This document shows positions 40,226 through 48,240 of a stretch of 64,000 nucleotides of DNA, one piece after another. Position 1 is the first letter of the stretch; the number at the start of each line of letters is the position of its first letter. The stretch spans positions 327,238 to 391,237 of the forward strand of contig JAFDVZ010000015.1 in the NCBI GenBank assembly GCA_018268715.1, written 5' to 3'. A program made the translations under genes and the position numbers. Under the pieces are notes generated by a model. The model ran no database searches. It worked only from the letters and a program-made list of their open reading frames with translations, and was not told the DNA's origin. This stretch comes from Acidobacteriota bacterium (lineage in GTDB: Bacteria; Acidobacteriota; Terriglobia; Bryobacterales; Bryobacteraceae).

Positions 40226-41614
40226 ATGAATTATCCATTCTGGAATGTTCCGAACGTCGGCAGCGGTTGGGTCATCGGCATGATCGCGATCTTCCACGTG
40301 ATGATCTCGCACTTCGCGGTCGGCGGCGGGTTCTACCTGCCGCTGGCGGAGCGAAAGGCTCTGAGCGGAGGACGCGGCCAATGGTGTGAGACGCTGCGGG
40401 GCCACGCCAAGTTCTTCCTGGTGCTGACTGGGGTTTTTGGCGCTGTCTCGGGAGTTGGCATTTGGTTCTCAATCGGGTTGGCTCATCCAGAAGCCACCAG
40501 CACGCTGATCCATAATTTCGTCTTCGGATGGGCGATCGAATGGGTCTTCTTCATGGTTGAGCTGACGACGGCGGCCGTCTACTACTACACCTGGGGCCGT
40601 ATCGACTCGAAGCTCCACCTGAAGGTTGGCTGGGTTTATGCGGCGGCGTCCTTCCTGACGCTGGTCATCATCAACGGAATCCTGACATTCATGCTGACGC
40701 CGGGCGACACCTGGCTGTCGGTGGCCGGCACGGGGCAGGAGGCTTCGAAGTTCTGGGAGGCGTTTTTCAATCCCACCTATTGGCCCGGCCTGTTCCTGCG
40801 CATCGCCGTCTGCGTGTCGCTGGCCGGCATTTGGGCGTTGGTGACCACGAGCCGCATCGATGGCGAGGCGTTCCCGAAACTCAAAACCGATATGGTCCGG
40901 TGGAGTGCGAAGTGGCTGATTCCGTCGTTCCTGGCCATGCCGTTGTTGCTCGGCTGGTATCTTTGGGCGGTTCCCGAATCGCAACGCGCTCTGCTGACGC
41001 TGGGCATTTCCACCATCGGCTCCGGGACGTTTTCCCAGGTGACTCGCGCCGCGCTGGTGATCGTGATGACTTCGGCCACCATCCTCGGCGTCGTCTACTT
41101 CCTGGCCTGGAGGAGTCCGGTCGACTTCTCGTTCTCGCACGCGCTGGCGGTGCTTGCGCTGGCGGTGATGGCCACGGCGTCAGGCGAGTATTCCCGGGAG
41201 ATGCTCCGCAAACCATACGTGATCGGGCGGCACATGTATTCAAACGGCGTCCGCGTCAAGAGCGTGCCGCAATTGAATGCCCAGGGCTTTCTGCCGAACG
41301 CGCGGTGGATCAGGGCCGATGTGAGTCCGGAATACGCGAAAGGGGAAGCGATGTTCGCGGGGCAGTGCATGTCCTGTCACACTATCGACGGCTACCGCTC
41401 GATGCGGCGGCTGTTGGCGGGGAGAAATCGGGCCGCTATCGGCAACTTCCTCACTATGCTGCACGACTACAAGCCGGATTCGCCCTATCGACGGTTCATG
41501 CCGCCGCTGAGCGGTTCGCCCGACGAAATCCGGCTTCTGGGCGATTATCTGGATCACATTGTGTCTCCGACGGCGCCGGCTCCCACGGGCAAGGCGGTGG
41601 CGAGCCTGCACTGA
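40226..41614 (+). CDS. CydA-like membrane protein with C-terminal c-type haem
   Basis: A 462-residue protein. Residues 1-330 have about nine membrane helices and resemble cytochrome bd subunit I (FHVMISHFAVGGGFYLPLAERKA has the N-terminal haem-ligand His region). The GRQPW block and the Q-loop of true bd oxidases are not seen. Residues about 370-460 are a periplasmic cytochrome c domain with CMSCH at 381-385 and a possible Met ligand in RFMPPLSG. It follows cytochrome b by 15 bases. It may replace cytochrome c1 or f as the electron exit of the complex. Confidence 0.85.
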   Translation: MNYPFWNVPNVGSGWVIGMIAIFHVMISHFAVGGGFYLPLAERKALSGGRGQWCETLRGHAKFFLVLTGVFGAVSGVGIWFSIGLAHPEATSTLIHNFVFGWAIEWVFFMVELTTAAVYYYTWGRIDSKLHLKVGWVYAAASFLTLVIINGILTFMLTPGDTWLSVAGTGQEASKFWEAFFNPTYWPGLFLRIAVCVSLAGIWALVTTSRIDGEAFPKLKTDMVRWSAKWLIPSFLAMPLLLGWYLWAVPESQRALLTLGISTIGSGTFSQVTRAALVIVMTSATILGVVYFLAWRSPVDFSFSHALAVLALAVMATASGEYSREMLRKPYVIGRHMYSNGVRVKSVPQLNAQGFLPNARWIRADVSPEYAKGEAMFAGQCMSCHTIDGYRSMRRLLAGRNRAAIGNFLTMLHDYKPDSPYRRFMPPLSGSPDEIRLLGDYLDHIVSPTAPAPTGKAVASLH

Positions 41615-41648
41615 CCAGAATGCGCGCGACTGGTCCGGCGGTATCCTT

Positions 41649-41657
41649 TGATAGAAT
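41649..41657 (+). promoter_or_regulatory. Extended -10 promoter of the TlpA gene
   Basis: TGATAGAAT (TGn plus TAGAAT) lies 54 bases before the ATG at 41712 in the 97-base gap after the CydA-like gene. It suggests an own promoter for tlpA. Confidence 0.45.
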
Positions 41658-41711
41658 TCCGCATCCTAATATTCAGGGCGCGATCCGCCAGGCCAGGAGA
41701 GTGAATCGAGA

Positions 41712-42236
41712 ATGCTGAAGTTTGTCAAAGGGGCCATCCTGTTCGCGGGACTGGCCGTCCTTTTCCTCACGTTTGGACCGTCCGCCGTGAATCCTTTCGC
41801 GAAGCTGTCAAAGTCGGCCGACCGCCGCTCCATCGACGCATTCGCGCTGCCCGCCATGGATGGTTCGGAATGGAGCCTGGGGGCGCACCAGGGGCAGGTG
41901 GTCCTGCTGAACTTCTGGGCCACCTGGTGCCCGCCTTGCCGCGCCGAGACTCCGGCCCTGGTGAACGTCCACAACGAACTCTCCGGACGAGGCTTCTCGG
42001 TGGTTGGCGTGAGCATGGACGACGATCCGGCCTCGGCTGTTCCCGGCTTCGTGGAGAAGTACAAGATCTCCTACCCGATCCTCAAGCCGGAGGGATTTCC
42101 GCTGGCCAATCACATTGACACGCTGCCCACCAGCCTGCTGCTCGACAAGCACGGCCGCGTTGCGCGAACCTACACTGGCATGATTCCCGAGACGGTTCTC
42201 CGGCGGGACGTCGAAGCGTTGTTGTCGGAATCGTAA
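41712..42236 (+). CDS. TlpA-family thioredoxin-like protein
   Basis: A 174-residue membrane-anchored thioredoxin. An N-terminal helix (about 5-25) anchors it outside. The redox site is NFWATWCPPCRAE and the cis-proline is in IDTLPTSLLLDKHGRV. TlpA/ResA proteins reduce cysteines of apocytochromes c or metal-site proteins. Placement behind a complex with a CxxCH protein fits cytochrome maturation. Confidence 0.92.
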   Translation: MLKFVKGAILFAGLAVLFLTFGPSAVNPFAKLSKSADRRSIDAFALPAMDGSEWSLGAHQGQVVLLNFWATWCPPCRAETPALVNVHNELSGRGFSVVGVSMDDDPASAVPGFVEKYKISYPILKPEGFPLANHIDTLPTSLLLDKHGRVARTYTGMIPETVLRRDVEALLSES

Positions 42237-42264
42237 CGGCCGCCGCGGCGGCGCGCGGGTCGAG

Positions 42265-42270
42265 TAGAAT
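42265..42270 (+). promoter_or_regulatory. Candidate -10 box of the sigma factor gene
   Basis: TAGAAT lies 27 bases before the ATG at 42297 in the short gap after tlpA. AGGTGG (42280-42285) is a possible ribosome-binding site, although it is 11 bases from the ATG. Confidence 0.35.
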
Positions 42271-42296
42271 GGTCCTTCTAGGTGGTCATTACACTT

Positions 42297-42812
42297 ATGA
42301 GCGCCAGTCTCTCCGGCCGCGACGCTCTGACGGATCCCGCGCTCCAGCGGCGGCTGCATCGTTACGCGTCGGCCCTTTGCCGCCGCCCCGCCGATGTGGA
42401 GGACATCGTCCAGGAGACGCTGGCCTCCGCGCTGCTGAAACTGCACCAACTGAGGGACGCCGACTCGATTGTGGCATGGGTCTGCAGCATCGCCAGAAAC
42501 GTCTATCTCCAGCAGCGGCGGACCAGCCTGTTCGCGCCCCAGACCATGGTGTCGCTGGACGAGATCGGCGGCGCCGCGGCCGCCGGGCCGGACCCGGAGC
42601 GGTTGACCACATGCCGCATGCGCATGGTTGCGGTGAGGGACGCGGTGCGGAAGTTGCCTCCGCATTATCGCGAAATCGTCTATCTTCGCGATTTCAGCCA
42701 GTTCAGCAATGCCGAGGTCGCGGCGCGGCTTGGGCTCACCGCCGATGTCGCCAAGACGCGGCTGCACCGGGCTCATCAACTGGTCAGAGTCTTGTGCCGC
42801 GGCCGCGTCTGA
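42297..42812 (+). CDS. ECF-type RNA polymerase sigma factor
   Basis: A 171-residue sigma-70-family factor. Region 2 contains RPADVEDIVQETLASALLKL and SIVAWVCSIARNVYL. Region 4 contains LPPHYREIVYLRDFSQFSNA and VAARLGLTADVAKTRLHRA. The start is ATG 42297, though GTG 42282 would add five residues. No anti-sigma gene adjoins it, and no zinc-binding anti-sigma motif is seen in neighbours. Its end overlaps the convergent membrane-protein gene by 29 bases. Confidence 0.87.
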   Translation: MSASLSGRDALTDPALQRRLHRYASALCRRPADVEDIVQETLASALLKLHQLRDADSIVAWVCSIARNVYLQQRRTSLFAPQTMVSLDEIGGAAAAGPDPERLTTCRMRMVAVRDAVRKLPPHYREIVYLRDFSQFSNAEVAARLGLTADVAKTRLHRAHQLVRVLCRGRV

Positions 42813-44808
42813 GGCGACGCATCAGCAGAAGAGCAACGACGATCCAAGACGCCGCGGTGACGGTGTTGGTGGTGGTTCGCTCCACGCCGCCGTCGAAGGA
42901 TAATTCGACTTCACATCGGCCCTCACAGTCCGGGTGGATGACGATGAAGCCCAGGCCGTCATGGTCTACATGGCGATTGGCGCCGTTCACCGTCGCGCGC
43001 CAACGCGGATGCCACGCTGTCTGGACGCTGAGCGCATCTCCCTTGGTGAGGTTCGCCGCGATGTGTGCGCGGCCGGGCGAGGTCCAACGCACCTCGGCAA
43101 GCTCGCGGCTGGAATCCTGGGTTGCGCGAATATAGGCCATCAACGGTTCGATCTTCACGCCGTTTTCGGGCGGCGTCTGGACTGTTTCGTCCAGGCGTAT
43201 CACATGAACCAGCGAACCTGTCCGTTGCGGGACTTCGTAGATGGCGTCTCCGCCGCCGCTCCACGCCTCGCGAAGTTTCCCTCGGAACTTGTCCGGATGG
43301 GCGATGTCGTGAAACGTCTCCGTGCTGCCGGGGCCCGTCATCACGACATAGCGAGCGCCGAGCGCCTGAAGCCAGGCGATTGATATTTCGGCTGCTCGGT
43401 CGCCGGCTCCGTCGTCGGAGCCAATGACGTAGTACGCCATTTTGATCGGCCGCACCAGTATGCTCTGGTCGCAACAACCGGTGACTTGTGGGGTATCGGT
43501 GAACGCATTCAGCCAGAAGGCGATCGAGCCTGGGGCAAGAACCCGTTGTCCGCCGGCGTGGGCTTCCAGCCAGGCGGCGACTCGATACTCACTGGTCTGC
43601 CGGATCGAGATCGGTTGGATCAACCGGCGGGCCGACGTACGATAGTTGTGGATCTGAAGGGCGATTAGCGGCGCCATGGCGAGCATCGCGACGATCGCCG
43701 CCTTCCGGGACAGTCGCACATATTCGCCCAGCCCCAATGCCACGGCCAACGTCAACGCCATCTCGAACACCAGATGGAATCGCATGGGCTGAGCGATGAA
43801 CGTGACGCCGAACCAGGCGTTCCCGCAGACCACCGCTCCCGTGACGAGAGTGAACAGGACGGCCCACGCAACGCTTCGGCGAACGGAGAGTCTTCGCAGA
43901 CCCCAAGCGGTGATGGCGACGGCGGCGCCCAACGCCGCAAGCATCGCCAGGCGATTCTCGTCAAAGCGGCTGGCCGGCTCCATCCATTGCGTGTTCGAGA
44001 ACGTGTTCAACAGTGTCGACGGCGGATTCCACCGAGCCGTTAGCAAATAGCCGCCGACGCAAATTCCGCTGACCAGCGCGAAGCCGCCGTACGCTGCGCA
44101 GTAAGCGATGAGCGCCATCCCGAGGGCGATGGCGCCGGGAATGTTCGACAGCATCAGGGCGCCGGTGGCGGCCGAGGCGAAGATGAACGCGGCGATAGTG
44201 CGTCGCGCGCGGGCCCGATCGACCAGCAAGAGGACAACGGGGATCAACAACAGGGCCAGCGCGTGAGGGCTGTCGCCGTAGACGAGCAAGGCCTGCAGGC
44301 GCCGGGCGAAGAACGGTCCACCCAAGTCCCGGCCAATCGCTGGGAAGATCAGCGCCGATGGGGAGATGAGCGAGTACGTTAATCCGGCGGCCAGGGCGAC
44401 CGCTCTTTTGCCGGTCAGTCTCCAGGCCAGGAGAAAGACTGTGACCGGCGTGATGACGTACACCAGGGCCAGCGTCAGATGATAGGCCCTGCCAATCTCT
44501 AGGCTCGACACCCCGGACACCGTCGCGACCAGGGCGTGTAGAAGCGGCGCGTAGGTGTTTTCAAATGGCATGCCGCAATGCCAGATAGGCCACCAGTCGG
44601 CTTCCCGCCAATGGTCACGCAGGTAGCGAGCAAGTGAGACAAAGGCGCCGCTGACTGATCCCATCTGTATTGGATAACTCAGACGGAACAGTCGCCAGGC
44701 TATCCAGGCATTCAGAGCCAACAACGCGGGGGCGCCCAGGTGCGTCCACCAACCCGCTGAGAACGTGTGCCGGCGGGCGTGTCCAACGATTTCAACGATT
44801 CGTTTCAT
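42784..44808 (-). CDS. Large polytopic membrane protein, YfhO/glycosyltransferase-like
   Basis: A 674-residue protein with about ten to twelve membrane helices in the first 400 residues, then a periplasmic C-terminal domain (about 400-650) and one last helix. The first loop contains WWPIWHCGMPFENTYAPLLH, recalling the catalytic-type loop after helix 1 of GT-C or YfhO-like proteins. No exact family is recognised. It would act on lipid-linked sugars if the resemblance is real. It has no operon partners. Confidence 0.65.
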   Translation of the reverse strand: MKRIVEIVGHARRHTFSAGWWTHLGAPALLALNAWIAWRLFRLSYPIQMGSVSGAFVSLARYLRDHWREADWWPIWHCGMPFENTYAPLLHALVATVSGVSSLEIGRAYHLTLALVYVITPVTVFLLAWRLTGKRAVALAAGLTYSLISPSALIFPAIGRDLGGPFFARRLQALLVYGDSPHALALLLIPVVLLLVDRARARRTIAAFIFASAATGALMLSNIPGAIALGMALIAYCAAYGGFALVSGICVGGYLLTARWNPPSTLLNTFSNTQWMEPASRFDENRLAMLAALGAAVAITAWGLRRLSVRRSVAWAVLFTLVTGAVVCGNAWFGVTFIAQPMRFHLVFEMALTLAVALGLGEYVRLSRKAAIVAMLAMAPLIALQIHNYRTSARRLIQPISIRQTSEYRVAAWLEAHAGGQRVLAPGSIAFWLNAFTDTPQVTGCCDQSILVRPIKMAYYVIGSDDGAGDRAAEISIAWLQALGARYVVMTGPGSTETFHDIAHPDKFRGKLREAWSGGGDAIYEVPQRTGSLVHVIRLDETVQTPPENGVKIEPLMAYIRATQDSSRELAEVRWTSPGRAHIAANLTKGDALSVQTAWHPRWRATVNGANRHVDHDGLGFIVIHPDCEGRCEVELSFDGGVERTTTNTVTAASWIVVALLLMRRLRRGRGTRL

Positions 44809-45014
44809 CCTGTTGATCTAGCGGTAGGCCAGCATCTGGAGGGCCGTCTCTACGGGCAGTGTGTCAAAGCTGCGCGGCCTGGGCGTCGGCCCATGCAGTC
44901 TCTGCGCGGCTGGGGTGGAGCGTTTGATTGTAAGTGGCTGATTTCCTTGGAGGAGAGTTGAAGGGCGCGCACATGCATCTTCCAAGTCGCAAGGTCAAAA
45001 GGAGACCGAATCAA

Positions 45015-45230
45015 ATGAAGAGAGTGCAAATTGCTATGTTAACGTGCGCCATGCTGATCGCGGGCGCGACTTATGGATGGAGCCAGACCGCTCCCAACGG
45101 AAACGGCAAGGGCCCGAAGTATGGCCAGAGCAAGGGCAAGAAGCTGGGATCGCGAGATGGCTCGGGGCCGCAGCACACCCCTGGCACGGGCGGCGGAACG
45201 GGCGCGGGTCAGCGGCGAGGCCGGCGGTAG
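45015..45230 (+). CDS. Small secreted basic Gly-rich protein
   Basis: A 71-residue protein with a clear signal peptide (MKRVQIAMLTCAMLIAGATYG, cut near WSQ) and a short mature part rich in Gly, Lys and Arg that ends GGTGAGQRRGRR. GGAG lies 10 bases before ATG 45015; the upstream ATG at 44973 would spoil the signal peptide. It precedes the DUF2202 gene by 30 bases. I recall similar small proteins next to DUF2202 genes in Acidobacteria. Confidence 0.7.
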   Translation: MKRVQIAMLTCAMLIAGATYGWSQTAPNGNGKGPKYGQSKGKKLGSRDGSGPQHTPGTGGGTGAGQRRGRR

Positions 45231-45260
45231 ACGCGGTCGACGGGGCAACGGGGTGCTGTC

Positions 45261-45842
45261 ATGAGACACTTCACAAACAGGTTCCTCTGGGTTGCGGCGC
45301 TGCTTGCGGCTTCCACCGCGTCGCGGCCACTTCTGGCGCAGGGCGGTCCGGCGGGCGGCGGCTCCGCTTGCTGCATTGTGTCGACACAGGCCGCCACGGC
45401 CGAAGAGGCGAAGTGGCTGAGCTTCATGCGGGAGGAGGAGAAATTCGCCCGCGACGTGTACGCGCAGTTGTTCTCCAAGTGGAAACTCCGGCTGTTCGAC
45501 AACATCAGTCGCGCCGAGCAGAGGCATTACGAGGCTGTCGGCGTTCTGCTGACGCGGTACGCCGTGGCGGATCCGGCCAGTGGGCTTCCGGCAGGCGTGT
45601 ATTCCGATGCCCGCCTGAATGCTCTGTACGCCACGCTGATGGGTCAGGGGCTGACTTCGATTCAAGAAGCCCTGGCGGTGGGAATCGCGATCGAGAAACA
45701 GGACGTCTCGGATCTCGAGTCGGCGCTCAAGGAAACGGCTGGAACCGATATTAAGGCCGTATACGCGAACCTGATGACCGGTTCGCTGAGTCACCTCGAA
45801 TCTTTCGAGCACGTTCTTGAGATCACTCAGGCGCTGCAGTAG
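45261..45842 (+). CDS. DUF2202 domain protein (ferritin-like), exported
   Basis: A 193-residue protein. The signal peptide (about 1-27) is followed by two vicinal cysteines (GSACCIV) and the helical DUF2202 domain: EEAKWLSFMREEEKFARDVY, ISRAEQRHYEAVGVLL and LEDVS-like SDLESALKE with SLSHLESFEHVLE. Glu and His spacing in the helices resembles a ferritin-like di-iron site. Function not known; metal storage or peroxide-linked chemistry outside the cytoplasm is possible. Confidence 0.85.
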   Translation: MRHFTNRFLWVAALLAASTASRPLLAQGGPAGGGSACCIVSTQAATAEEAKWLSFMREEEKFARDVYAQLFSKWKLRLFDNISRAEQRHYEAVGVLLTRYAVADPASGLPAGVYSDARLNALYATLMGQGLTSIQEALAVGIAIEKQDVSDLESALKETAGTDIKAVYANLMTGSLSHLESFEHVLEITQALQ

Positions 45843-46108
45843 ACGAGCCAGCGTCAGGAACCGCGCAGGATTTGCAGGGCCGCGAGGACGGGCATGCAAG
45901 GGCTGCGCGGTTCGTGTATTTGGCAAGCGCTGAACGGCGATTGCTCGAATCCTTTACCAGCCGCGCGCTCATGCACTTCGTTCAACAGGGCCGGATGCAG
46001 ACGCCGCGGTCGAACTTGGAACGCAACATGCTCCGTAGAAGGTTCAACCGGAGCGGCCCCACGACGGGGACTTAGAAATGAAGGTTGACGAGATGCTGGT
46101 CGTCAGGG
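45843..46108. other. Gap without a supported gene
   Basis: Two overlapping plus-strand frames of 64-67 codons exist here, but neither has a ribosome-binding site, a recognisable family or believable composition. A TTGACG at 46085-46090 is a possible -35 for the next gene. Confidence 0.5.
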
Positions 46109-46127
46109 TCAGTGTAAGTTACACTGA
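46109..46127. promoter_or_regulatory. Perfect 19-bp palindrome upstream of the Cys/Met-rich protein (site B)
   Basis: TCAGTGTAAGTTACACTGA is an exact inverted repeat around one central base. It shares length and the core TGYAAGTTRCA with the palindrome at the PadR gene. It lies 42 bases before the ATG at 46170 and just right of a TTGACG. It could bind the same or a sister PadR protein; BlaI/CopY-type or ArsR-type repressors are alternatives. Confidence 0.65.
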
Positions 46128-46169
46128 TGGGGAGATTAGCCCAACGATGGCCGGCAAGGGAGGAACCCG

Positions 46170-46478
46170 ATGAAGAGACTCATGATCGCGGTGTTTGTTG
46201 GATGTTGCTGGCTGGGCGTAGCCACGTTCGGCCAGGCGCCTTCGACTCCGCCCGCTTCCACCGACGCCCCTGGCTGCTGTGGGCAGGCTGGAGCTTGCAA
46301 GTGCGGCCAATGCGCACAACGTGGACAGGCGAAAGGCCGAATGATGGGCATGGGCAGAGGGCGCGGACAGGGCCAGATGAAGGCCATGCGGGGCGGCATG
46401 GGACGCGGCGCTCGGGCTTGCCCGCGAATGCAGCAGTCGAATTTGCAGAACGAAACTCCAAAGTCAGACGGGAAGTAG
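46170..46478 (+). CDS. Small secreted Cys- and Met-rich protein
   Basis: A 102-residue protein with a signal peptide (about 1-22, ending VATFGQ). The mature part has a cysteine cluster (PGCCGQAGACKCGQCAQ) and a Met/Gly/Arg-rich stretch (GRMMGMGRGRGQGQMKAM). Thiol and thioether side chains suggest binding of Cu(I) or another soft metal. GGGAGGAA precedes the ATG. It is preceded by palindrome B and followed by a GC-rich hairpin. Confidence 0.75.
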   Translation: MKRLMIAVFVGCCWLGVATFGQAPSTPPASTDAPGCCGQAGACKCGQCAQRGQAKGRMMGMGRGRGQGQMKAMRGGMGRGARACPRMQQSNLQNETPKSDGK

Positions 46479-46491
46479 TCCCCCCACAAGT

Positions 46492-46528
46492 GCGAGCGCC
46501 TCGCGGCCTGGTGTCACGGGGCGCTCGC
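46492..46528 (+). terminator. GC-rich hairpin after the Cys/Met-rich gene
   Basis: GCGAGCGCC (46492-46500) and GGCGCTCGC (46520-46528) are fully complementary with a 19-base loop. It starts 14 bases after the stop codon. There is no strong U-run (GCATCTTT follows later), so termination is uncertain. Confidence 0.35.
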
Positions 46529-46732
46529 GGCTGCATCTTTGAGAGCGAGGATGGCCGTGCAGCGCGAATTCACATCTCACCCCACGGGCCCTGGCCTTCG
46601 TGAACGCTCGCCGCACGACTCGCGAACCGTCACTGGGCTCAACGTTCGGCTGTTCGCAAGGTCCAGGGCGCTACGTTCGCTACCGACCGCGACGGATGCC
46701 GTGGTTCAATGCCGACTCTGGAGTGTGGCGGC

Positions 46733-48235
46733 GTGAGGTGGCGTTTTGCGGTCGCGCTCTGCGGGCTGGTCCTGTCGGCGGCGCCGCGATTTGAGTCCGC
46801 GGGTGTGTGTTCGCTGTGCCACTCGCGCATTCCGGACCCGGGCGCCGGCCGCCAGAATGTCGCTCCCCACGCGCTTTGGCGCGGCAGCATGAAGGCCAAC
46901 TCGGCGCGCGACCCGTACTGGAAAGCCAAGGTGCGCGAAGAGGCGGCCCTCAATCCATCCGCCGCCGCCATCATAGAGGATACCTGCCTGAGTTGCCACG
47001 CCCCCATGCAGCAATACGAGTATCGGGGCCGCCGGACTCGAATGCGGCTGGCGAATCTGGACTCGAACGGCGAAGAGGGTGTCACGTGTACGGTTTGCCA
47101 CCAGATCCAGTCTGTCGGATTGGGTCGCAAGTCCAGTTTCACAGCAGGTTTCGTCATCGGTTCGGATGACAGGATCTTCGGACCCCACGCGGATCCCTTC
47201 GCGATGCCGATGATGCATCACACCGGCTACATCCCCACGCAATCGAAACACGTGCTCGACTCCTCGCTCTGCGGTTCCTGCCACACGGTGATTACGCCGA
47301 CGCTCGACGCCGACGGACGAATTGCTGGTGAGTTCGTCGAACAGGCGCCCTATCTTGAATGGCTGGCGAGCGCGTACGCGAGTGAAGGACGGGCCTGCCA
47401 ATCGTGCCACATGCCGGTGCTTGATGAACCGAGTTACATTGCGCACCGCCCTCCCGGAGGCCCGTTTCCGCCAACCTCGCCGCGTTCTCCATTCGGACGG
47501 CACTCCTTCGCGGGCGCCAATGTTCGCGGAGCGGCAATGCTCGCCGCGTTGCTTCCGGGGCAGGCGGACGTGCTCCAGCTGGCCGGCGCGCGGGCAGCCG
47601 ACATGCTATCGAGAGCCGTGAGTCTGAAACTCGCGTCAAAGCGCGGACAGGACGGCGCGGAAGTTGCCGTGGAAGTTCGCAATCTGACGGGTCACAAATT
47701 GCCGACGGCCTATCCGAGCCGACGAATCTGGCTTCATCTGACGGCGCTCGACGCGCAAGGCCGCACGGTCTTCGAATCGGGCGCTCCGGGCACGCCAATT
47801 GTCGATCAACCGCACTATCGGCGGATTTCGTCGGCGCGCCAGACGATGGTCTACGAGGCGGAACACGCGGACCTGTCCGGCGGTCCCACGCACTCGCTCC
47901 TGAGAGCCGCCGCATACCGGAAGGATAACCGGATCCTGCCGCGTGGCTTCGTTTCGGAAACCCGCCTACCGGACGCCATGCCCGCCTCGTCGATTGCGCC
48001 GGTCGGAGTTGGGGCCGATCCCGACTTTCTGCCGGGATCGGACCGGGTTATCTATCAGATTCCGGCATCCGCAGTCCGAGTGGCGGTGGAGGCGCTCTAT
48101 CAGAGCATCAAGCCCGATCACGCGGCGGGCCCGTCCGCTGGGGACAACTCCGACGCCAAGCGCTTTGGCGAGTTATACCGCCGAAACGGCGATCCGGTGG
48201 TGATGACGAAAGTGGAGTTGGACGTCGCGAGGTGA
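46733..48235 (+). CDS. Five-haem c-type cytochrome
   Basis: A 500-residue exported protein with five CxxCH motifs: CSLCH, CLSCH, CTVCH, CGSCH and CQSCH, all in the first 235 residues. MRWRFAVALCGLVLSAAP is the signal peptide if the GTG at 46733 is used; GGAG lies 9 bases before it. ATG 46709 is an alternative but adds a non-signal head. The C-terminal half (about 270-490) has no haem and is probably beta-rich (VAVEVRNLTGHKLPTAYPSR). It resembles cytochrome c554/multihaem families that handle small N or S compounds or shuttle electrons. It converges on the OB-fold gene with 5 bases between the stops. Confidence 0.85.
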   Translation: MRWRFAVALCGLVLSAAPRFESAGVCSLCHSRIPDPGAGRQNVAPHALWRGSMKANSARDPYWKAKVREEAALNPSAAAIIEDTCLSCHAPMQQYEYRGRRTRMRLANLDSNGEEGVTCTVCHQIQSVGLGRKSSFTAGFVIGSDDRIFGPHADPFAMPMMHHTGYIPTQSKHVLDSSLCGSCHTVITPTLDADGRIAGEFVEQAPYLEWLASAYASEGRACQSCHMPVLDEPSYIAHRPPGGPFPPTSPRSPFGRHSFAGANVRGAAMLAALLPGQADVLQLAGARAADMLSRAVSLKLASKRGQDGAEVAVEVRNLTGHKLPTAYPSRRIWLHLTALDAQGRTVFESGAPGTPIVDQPHYRRISSARQTMVYEAEHADLSGGPTHSLLRAAAYRKDNRILPRGFVSETRLPDAMPASSIAPVGVGADPDFLPGSDRVIYQIPASAVRVAVEALYQSIKPDHAAGPSAGDNSDAKRFGELYRRNGDPVVMTKVELDVAR

Positions 48236-48240
48236 GCGGA

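Noticed and set aside
40226..41614. Canonical cytochrome bd oxidase subunit I
   Set aside because: No GRQPW block or Q-loop is seen, no CydB partner is adjacent, and it carries a c-type haem domain instead.
44929..44939. TGTAAGTGGCT as a further PadR-like site before the small secreted protein and DUF2202
   Set aside because: It lacks palindromic symmetry, and TGTAAGT alone is expected by chance a few times in this window.
45872..46088. Two overlapping 64-67 codon frames between DUF2202 and palindrome B
   Set aside because: No ribosome-binding site, no signal peptide, no family, and the two frames compete over the same DNA.
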